DNA of 64,000 nt, from positions 2,666,001-2,730,000 of the forward strand of contig NZ_CP061770.1 in assembly GCF_011751865.2 (NCBI RefSeq). Reading direction: 5' to 3'. Shown piece by piece: positions 59,535 through 64,000 of the stretch; the stretch's first letter is position 1, and each line of letters begins with the position of its first letter. The notes below the pieces were generated by a model. The model had not been told where the DNA came from, did not search any database, and saw nothing but the letters and a program-made list of their open reading frames with translations. This stretch comes from Salinibacterium sp. ZJ70 (GTDB lineage: Bacteria; Actinomycetota; Actinomycetes; Actinomycetales; Microbacteriaceae). The translations under genes and the position numbers were made by a program.

Positions 59535-61160
59535 ATGACCGCGATCGATGAGGCAGTCACCGCACTGCGTGACGCCGACCCTGCGGGCGACATCGGCGAT
59601 GGACCTCTCCGCGCAGGGCTCGAGGCCGATGCGATCGGGTTCGCCGCGGTCGGCGGCCCGCTCGATGCGCGGCGCGCGCAGGCACTTCGCGAGCTCTCGG
59701 CGTGCATCCGCCCCCTGGCGGACGAGGGCGACCCGGTGCTCGTCGAAGGCGGTGCCTACCCGGGCGCGTGGGTCGAGAGCACGGCGTCGATCTCGGCGGA
59801 GGTGCTCGCTCGGTTCGCACCCGCTGTCACCCGCGCGACGCACCTGCGGGTGGCCGAGAGCGCGCGCGAGGACGGCCTGCTCCCCTACAAGGTCACGGAT
59901 GAGGGCCCGGCGTTCAGCCAGATCCAGATGGCGACTCCCTTCGCGCGCACCGTCTGGAACGCCTTCCGGCTCGGCGGGGGCAACGATCTCGGATACCTCC
60001 GAACGATGTACACAGCTCTCGCCGCACACGACGACTGGCTCGCCCGCCATCGCGACACGCGAGGCACGGGCGGCGTCGAAGCCTTCTGCACGTTCGACAC
60101 CGGCCACGACGCATCGCCCCGGTTCTGGGGCGCTCCCGATCGCTGCTTCCGAGCGGACGCCGCGCTCGCCGACCCCGCGCATCCGACTCTCCCTTTCGTC
60201 GCGCCCGACCTCACCGCCAACGTCGCGGCCCAGCGGCGCGAGCTCGCCCTCATCGCCGAGGCGCTCGGGCGCGACGGCACCGAATGGCGCGCTCGCGCCA
60301 CCACCTCGGCAGCCGCACTCGTCGAGCAGTGTCTCGCGGACGACGGCCGCTACTACGACCGAGACGCGCGAGGCGAGCTGCGCCGGGTCGTCTCGGATGT
60401 GATCCTGCGCGTCTACGAGGCGGAGCACGGCGATGATGCGGAGTTCGCGGCGGCTCTCGAACGCGATCTGATCAACACGCGACGGTTCCTCTCCGTCGCC
60501 GGACTCACCTCCCTCGCAATGGATGACCCGCGCTTCTCAGGCGATGCCTCGCGAAACTCGTGGGGCGGACCCGTCAACCTGCTGTCCATGATCCGCTCCG
60601 CGCATCCGTTCGAGCACCATGGGCGCGTCGCCGAGCATGCGCTCGTCGCCGGTTCGACACTCGTGGCGCTCGCGCGAGCGGCCCGGTTCCCCCAGTGCCT
60701 CGACCCGTTCAGCGGCGATGCGGGCTACACCGAGTCCTACTCGCCCGCGCTGCTGTTCTTCCTCGACGCCCTCGAACGTTCATCCGGGATCCTGCCGCGC
60801 CCCGACGGCGAGGTGTGGCTGTCGGGCCTCACCCCCACGCGGCTCGACCACGGTGCAGCCGTATCGGCGCTCGCGTTCTCTCGTCGGATCGGGGGCGCGC
60901 TCATCGAGCTCGCCGGGGACGACGACCGCATCCGCGTGTGGCGCGATGGCGAGCAGCTGCTCGAGTTCCCGCGCGGCTGGCGGGTCGTGACGGATGCGGC
61001 CGGCTCACCGCGCGCCGCCGTCGGGCTCGCGGCGGTCCCCATCTCGGGCGAGCTCGTGGTCGGCTCCGGATCCCGGACGCTCACCCTCGCCCCGAACGAA
61101 CGTGTCGACCTCGTGACGGGCGAGCGCATCCGCCCCGGCTTCACGACGCCGGTCTTCTGA
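59535..61160 (+). CDS. Glycoside hydrolase, MGH1/GH63-like (alpha/alpha)6 barrel
   Basis: 541-residue cytoplasmic protein (no signal peptide). Composition and motif order fit the clan-G/MGH1-like (alpha/alpha)6 barrel: YKVTDEGPAFSQIQMATPFA, RNSWGGPVNLLSMIRSAHPF (counterpart of the WRGPVW loop) and DAGYTESYSPALLFFLDALE. Acidic residues in the first and third of these are candidates for catalysis. A C-terminal beta segment of about 80 residues follows. GGAAGGAGG precedes the ATG. Second gene after the binding lipoprotein, so it probably cleaves the imported glycoside inside the cell. Family number and bond specificity not assigned. Confidence 0.7.
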   Translation: MTAIDEAVTALRDADPAGDIGDGPLRAGLEADAIGFAAVGGPLDARRAQALRELSACIRPLADEGDPVLVEGGAYPGAWVESTASISAEVLARFAPAVTRATHLRVAESAREDGLLPYKVTDEGPAFSQIQMATPFARTVWNAFRLGGGNDLGYLRTMYTALAAHDDWLARHRDTRGTGGVEAFCTFDTGHDASPRFWGAPDRCFRADAALADPAHPTLPFVAPDLTANVAAQRRELALIAEALGRDGTEWRARATTSAAALVEQCLADDGRYYDRDARGELRRVVSDVILRVYEAEHGDDAEFAAALERDLINTRRFLSVAGLTSLAMDDPRFSGDASRNSWGGPVNLLSMIRSAHPFEHHGRVAEHALVAGSTLVALARAARFPQCLDPFSGDAGYTESYSPALLFFLDALERSSGILPRPDGEVWLSGLTPTRLDHGAAVSALAFSRRIGGALIELAGDDDRIRVWRDGEQLLEFPRGWRVVTDAAGSPRAAVGLAAVPISGELVVGSGSRTLTLAPNERVDLVTGERIRPGFTTPVF

Positions 61161-61171
61161 GCCTTCGCGGT

Positions 61172-62227
61172 CTACAGCTCCAGCTCGAGCGGCCGAGGGA
61201 CGCCGCGGACGTCTCGCACCGGCCACGACGGATCGCGCGTCAGCACGTGCACGCCGTCGGCATCGACGATGACGGTGTCCTCGATCTTCGCGCCCTCTGC
61301 GGTCGGGTTCCACGCGAATGCCTGGCCGCTGAGCACGATGTCGTGGGTGTCGAGGGTGGCACGCGGGTCACGACCGAGGTAGCCGGCCGGGCCGCCCTGA
61401 TGGTGCCGGGTCCATTCGTCGGCGTCGAATCCGTGGCGGGCGTACGCGGCTCGCACGTCGGCGAGCACCTCCGCGAGCGTGCGCCCGGCGCGCGTCGCCG
61501 CGAAGGCATCCGCCTCCACGAGCAGCAGCCTCTCCTCGACGTCGCGCTCGCCCGCATCCGACGGCTCGAAACGCACCCAGCGGCTGAAGCTCACGACGAG
61601 TCCGTGGCGTCGCGCACCGACGACGGCGAGCGCGCGACGCCCGAGCAGGGCGTCGGTCGGCAGAGGATGCCGGTGGGCGCGACGACCGTGGCCACCGACG
61701 AGCAGCACGACCGGCTCGGCGCCGATCGCGACGAGCGCACGTGCGAGCTCCGCGGCCAGCGCCCGCTCGGTGTGCTCCGGTCGTGCCTCGCGCAGCACCG
61801 CGCTCACCGCGTTCGCGGCCTCCGCGCCCAGCGCCGCGTAGCGCGCGCGCTCTTCCGCCAGCAGCACGGCCCGCAGCGCACGCATCTCGGCGACGAGGTC
61901 GCGGTCGATGAGACCACCCGGCACCGGGGATGGCAGCGAGACATCCCACGGCACCGGGTGGAGCGAGAGGCCGCCGAGCTCCTCGGCGGCGAGGCGGTCG
62001 ATCTCGTTCGCGAATGCGTGAGCGGTGATCCGCCCGTCACGGTCGACCACGGCGCGCATGATCGCGGCTCCCCCATACGGCACCTGCACGCGCGCGCCAT
62101 CGAAGAGCCAGGTGAGGTTCTCGGGAGTGACGAGCGTGAGGTGCGGGGCGTCATGCGCATCGAGCAGCGAGCGGATTCGAGCGAGCTTCTCGGAACGGTC
62201 TCCCGTCACGTCGTTCGGCTGGATCAT
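61172..62227 (-). CDS. M24-family (creatinase/aminopeptidase-fold) protein lacking most metal ligands
   Basis: 351-residue creatinase/prolidase-fold protein. The pita-bread domain is at about 120-335. The usual metal ligands D, D, H, E, E are not preserved: the first Asp region reads AVVGARRHG (201-209), the second SFSRW, and the first Glu motif EP is NP (307-308 in FAWNPTAEG). Only the His pair in TRHHQGG and Glu316 in KIEDTVIV remain. A metal-dependent peptidase role is therefore unlikely; creatinase itself also works without metal. A LacI operator upstream makes it part of the sugar regulon. Role unknown. Confidence 0.8.
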   Translation of the reverse strand: MIQPNDVTGDRSEKLARIRSLLDAHDAPHLTLVTPENLTWLFDGARVQVPYGGAAIMRAVVDRDGRITAHAFANEIDRLAAEELGGLSLHPVPWDVSLPSPVPGGLIDRDLVAEMRALRAVLLAEERARYAALGAEAANAVSAVLREARPEHTERALAAELARALVAIGAEPVVLLVGGHGRRAHRHPLPTDALLGRRALAVVGARRHGLVVSFSRWVRFEPSDAGERDVEERLLLVEADAFAATRAGRTLAEVLADVRAAYARHGFDADEWTRHHQGGPAGYLGRDPRATLDTHDIVLSGQAFAWNPTAEGAKIEDTVIVDADGVHVLTRDPSWPVRDVRGVPRPLELEL

Positions 62228-62257
62228 CGCGCTCCTTCGCTGCGCGGCCAGCGTACC

Positions 62258-62275
62258 CGAGAAAGCGCTTTCTTG
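62258..62275. promoter_or_regulatory. LacI-type operator 3, before the M24-family gene
   Basis: CGAGAAAGCGCTTTCTTG, one mismatch from the core of operator 1, 31 bp upstream of the ATG at 62227 on the minus strand. Confidence 0.83.
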
Positions 62276-62394
62276 CGAGCGTTCCCCGCGATTCCCTCAC
62301 TCGATCCGCGCCGCCGCGCCCGTCCGGTGATTCCGCCGACGGCCGCGATGCCGACCGTGAGCTCACCGGGGCGACGATCGCGCGCGGTCCACCT

Positions 62395-63756
62395 CTACGG
62401 CTGCGGATCGCTCGCGTCGTAGTGGCGGAACGTGGGCTGCAGGCGCACGAGCACGGCGATGATCGCGATGATCGCGAGGCCGCCGACGAGCGGCGGGAAC
62501 CACAGCGCGACGAGCGTCGCGAGGGAGCCGGCGATCATGTCGCCCGCGCGCGGGCCGCCTGTGACGACGACGATGAAGATGCCCTGCATGCGGCCACGCA
62601 TCTCGTCCGGTGCCGCCGTCTGCAGCAGGGTCGTGCGGAAGATCGCGCTCACCTCGTCGGCGGCGCCGGTTCCCGCGAGCATGACCGCCGCGAGGACGAG
62701 CGCCGGGATGTTCACCTGGTCCCACTCGGGCCCCGCGGGACCCAGCCATCCGGCGGCCGTCACGCCGATGACGACACCGAAGCCCGCGGTGAACGCACCG
62801 AACACCATGATCGCGCGGCTGATCGCGATGCCGTAGCGACGCACGTGCGCGACGGGACCCGAGAACACGCCCACCAGCAGCACGCCCACCGCGATCGAGG
62901 CGGTGAGCAGACCGACGGTGACAGCGCCACCTCCGATGACGATCGCACCGATCGCGGGCAGCAGCACGCCCACGCGACCGAAGCCCATCGCGACGATGTC
63001 GACCAGGAAGCTCATGCGCACGTTCGGCGAGCGCTTCAGGAACTGCAGCCCGTCGCGCAGCGATTCGAGCCCGGGCTTGGCGGTGGCGGTGAGGGGCGGC
63101 AGCTTCGGCAGGCCGAGGATGCCGATGAAGCCCGCAGTGAAGAGCACCGCGTCGACCGCGAACGTGGCCGCGAATCCGGTGGAGGCGACGAGGAGGCCGG
63201 CGATCGCGGGGCCTGTGGTGATCTGCAGACCCATGGCGATGCCGTTGAGGGCGTTCGCGCGCGACACCATGTGCGGCGGGAGGATGCGCGGCGTCACGGA
63301 GGAGCGCGTGGTGCTCGAGATGGTCGATGCGATCGCGTTGAGCGTCGTGAAGACGTAGAACGGCCAGACCGGGGGTCGCTCGACGTAGGCCGCATCGACG
63401 AAGGCGAGCACGACGAGTCCGAGCACCGAGAGCCATGCGACGACGCTCGAGATGAGGAGCACCTTGCGCCGGTCGAACGCGTCGGCGAGCATGCCGCCCC
63501 AGAGGCCCGCGATGATCATCGGAACGAGCGAGATGCCGCCCACGAGGGCGACGGCGAAGGTGTCGCCCGTGATGTCGTAGATCTGAAGACCGACAGCCAC
63601 CATCGTCATCCAGGCGCCGATGCCCGAGATCGATGTGCCGATCCAGAGGCGGCGGAAGACGGGGTAGTCGCGCAGCGGCGTCAGGTCGACGAACCGGCTG
63701 CGGCGGAGGACAGCTTCGTCGGACGCCTCGAGCTCGGGAGCGTCGGGGTTCGTCAT
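62395..63756 (-). CDS. MFS transporter, EntS-like family
   Basis: 453-residue 12-helix transporter of the MFS_3 type, related to the one at 46795. N-terminal FRRLWIGTSISGIGAWMTMVAVGLQIYD and the MLADAFDRRKVLL loop after TM2 are diagnostic. Long hydrophobic segments continue to about 440, with a short polar C-terminus. Family members export siderophores, drugs or other small molecules. Leftward monocistron; the 167-bp gap to the M24 gene holds LacI operator 3 and no clear terminator. Confidence 0.87.
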   Translation of the reverse strand: MTNPDAPELEASDEAVLRRSRFVDLTPLRDYPVFRRLWIGTSISGIGAWMTMVAVGLQIYDITGDTFAVALVGGISLVPMIIAGLWGGMLADAFDRRKVLLISSVVAWLSVLGLVVLAFVDAAYVERPPVWPFYVFTTLNAIASTISSTTRSSVTPRILPPHMVSRANALNGIAMGLQITTGPAIAGLLVASTGFAATFAVDAVLFTAGFIGILGLPKLPPLTATAKPGLESLRDGLQFLKRSPNVRMSFLVDIVAMGFGRVGVLLPAIGAIVIGGGAVTVGLLTASIAVGVLLVGVFSGPVAHVRRYGIAISRAIMVFGAFTAGFGVVIGVTAAGWLGPAGPEWDQVNIPALVLAAVMLAGTGAADEVSAIFRTTLLQTAAPDEMRGRMQGIFIVVVTGGPRAGDMIAGSLATLVALWFPPLVGGLAIIAIIAVLVRLQPTFRHYDASDPQP

Positions 63757-63844
63757 AGCCCGTCAAGCCTACGCCGGTAGCTGATGACACGTCAGCGGCC
63801 ACCTGGCCCTTCTGGCGTGCGCCGAACGGGGGCAGGATGAGCGC

Positions 63845-64000
63845 ATGGCCTCCGCCGCGCCGACCCCCCTCGAGCCCCTCCGCACGCGCATCGTCGCGAC
63901 CGCCCGCACGACCGAGTCACGGGCGCTGCTGGTCGCGGCCGCGGCATTCGCGCTCGCGTTCCTCACCGCGATCATCGGCGTGCGCTTCCAATCGCTGCCG
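63845..64000 (+). CDS. Membrane protein, N-terminal fragment (cut by window end)
   Basis: 52 in-frame codons from ATG 63845 to the window edge. The product starts MASAAPTPLEPLRTRIVATA and then enters a hydrophobic helix (ALLVAAAAFALAFLTAIIGV). GC-ending codons support coding. Function cannot be judged from the fragment. Confidence 0.5.
   Translation, partial: MASAAPTPLEPLRTRIVATARTTESRALLVAAAAFALAFLTAIIGVRFQSLP

Noticed and set aside
61172..62227. Classical Xaa-Pro aminopeptidase annotation
   Set aside because: Three metal-ligand positions are replaced, so a peptidase label would mislead.

Overview
The window is about 70% GC DNA, densely packed with genes whose codons end in G or C. It reads as the chromosome of an actinobacterium, most likely a member of the Microbacteriaceae. 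The pointers are a HelR-type RNA polymerase-recycling ATPase, two surface proteins ending in LAXTG sortase motifs, an IdeR/DtxR-type iron box, a CebR-type operator, GTG starts with 4-bp ATGA/GTGA overlaps, and a core block of LCP protein, serS, HAD phosphatase, diacylglycerol kinase, pheA and pgm. The family-level placement is inference. No phage, IS element, CRISPR array or rRNA was seen. No stretch longer than 300 bases lacks a gene.

Layout. 1-4.7 kb: 3'-truncated helR with a rifamycin-associated-element-like repeat upstream, a leaderless acyl-CoA ligase behind a palindrome, and a Gly-rich LAXTG surface protein. 4.7-12 kb: a modular secreted cutinase, tRNA-Ser(GCT), a hydrolase, an orphan DevR-like regulator and a thioester-domain adhesin. 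12-19 kb: a divergent stress pair (DUF1269 protein and Hsp20), an AGCS symporter, an exporter-like membrane protein divergent from three consecutive TetR regulators, an LCP ligase and tRNA-Ser(TGA). 19-25 kb: housekeeping genes (HAD, serS, lipid kinase, pheA, pgm).

26-32 kb: a complete cellobiose/cellodextrin operon, cebE-cebF-cebG-bglC-cebR, with two near-perfect CebR operators. 32.5-41 kb: a probable tetronate (C4 sugar acid) locus. Its leftward arm encodes a 3HCDH-type dehydrogenase, a FadR-type regulator, a TRAP binding protein, an OtnK-like kinase, an OtnC-like aldolase/decarboxylase, an OtnI-like isomerase and an Asp/Glu-racemase-family protein. Its rightward arm encodes the two TRAP membrane subunits. 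The two arms diverge from a 259-bp gap that carries three TGGT-N2-ACCA operators placed over the predicted promoters.

41-49 kb: small membrane protein, two SGNH hydrolases, SDR, an iron-box-controlled operon of lipoate ligase plus FecCD-type permease and ATPase, a lipase and an MFS exporter. 49-62 kb: a LacI-controlled sugar or sugar-acid regulon marked by three copies of a CGAGAAAGCGCTTTCTCG-type operator. It contains an ABC importer, an (alpha/alpha)6 glycoside hydrolase, a Gfo/Idh dehydrogenase, a uronate-dehydrogenase-like SDR, an enolase-superfamily dehydratase, a KdgD-like dehydratase, a semialdehyde dehydrogenase and a metal-ligand-deficient M24 protein. Together these outline an oxidative route from a glycoside to 2-oxoglutarate; the substrate is not known. 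62-64 kb: an MFS permease and the beginning of a membrane protein.

A recurring feature is a strong hairpin directly after each of the three solute-binding-protein genes, inside the operon. This is expected to keep the binding protein more abundant than the genes that follow it.
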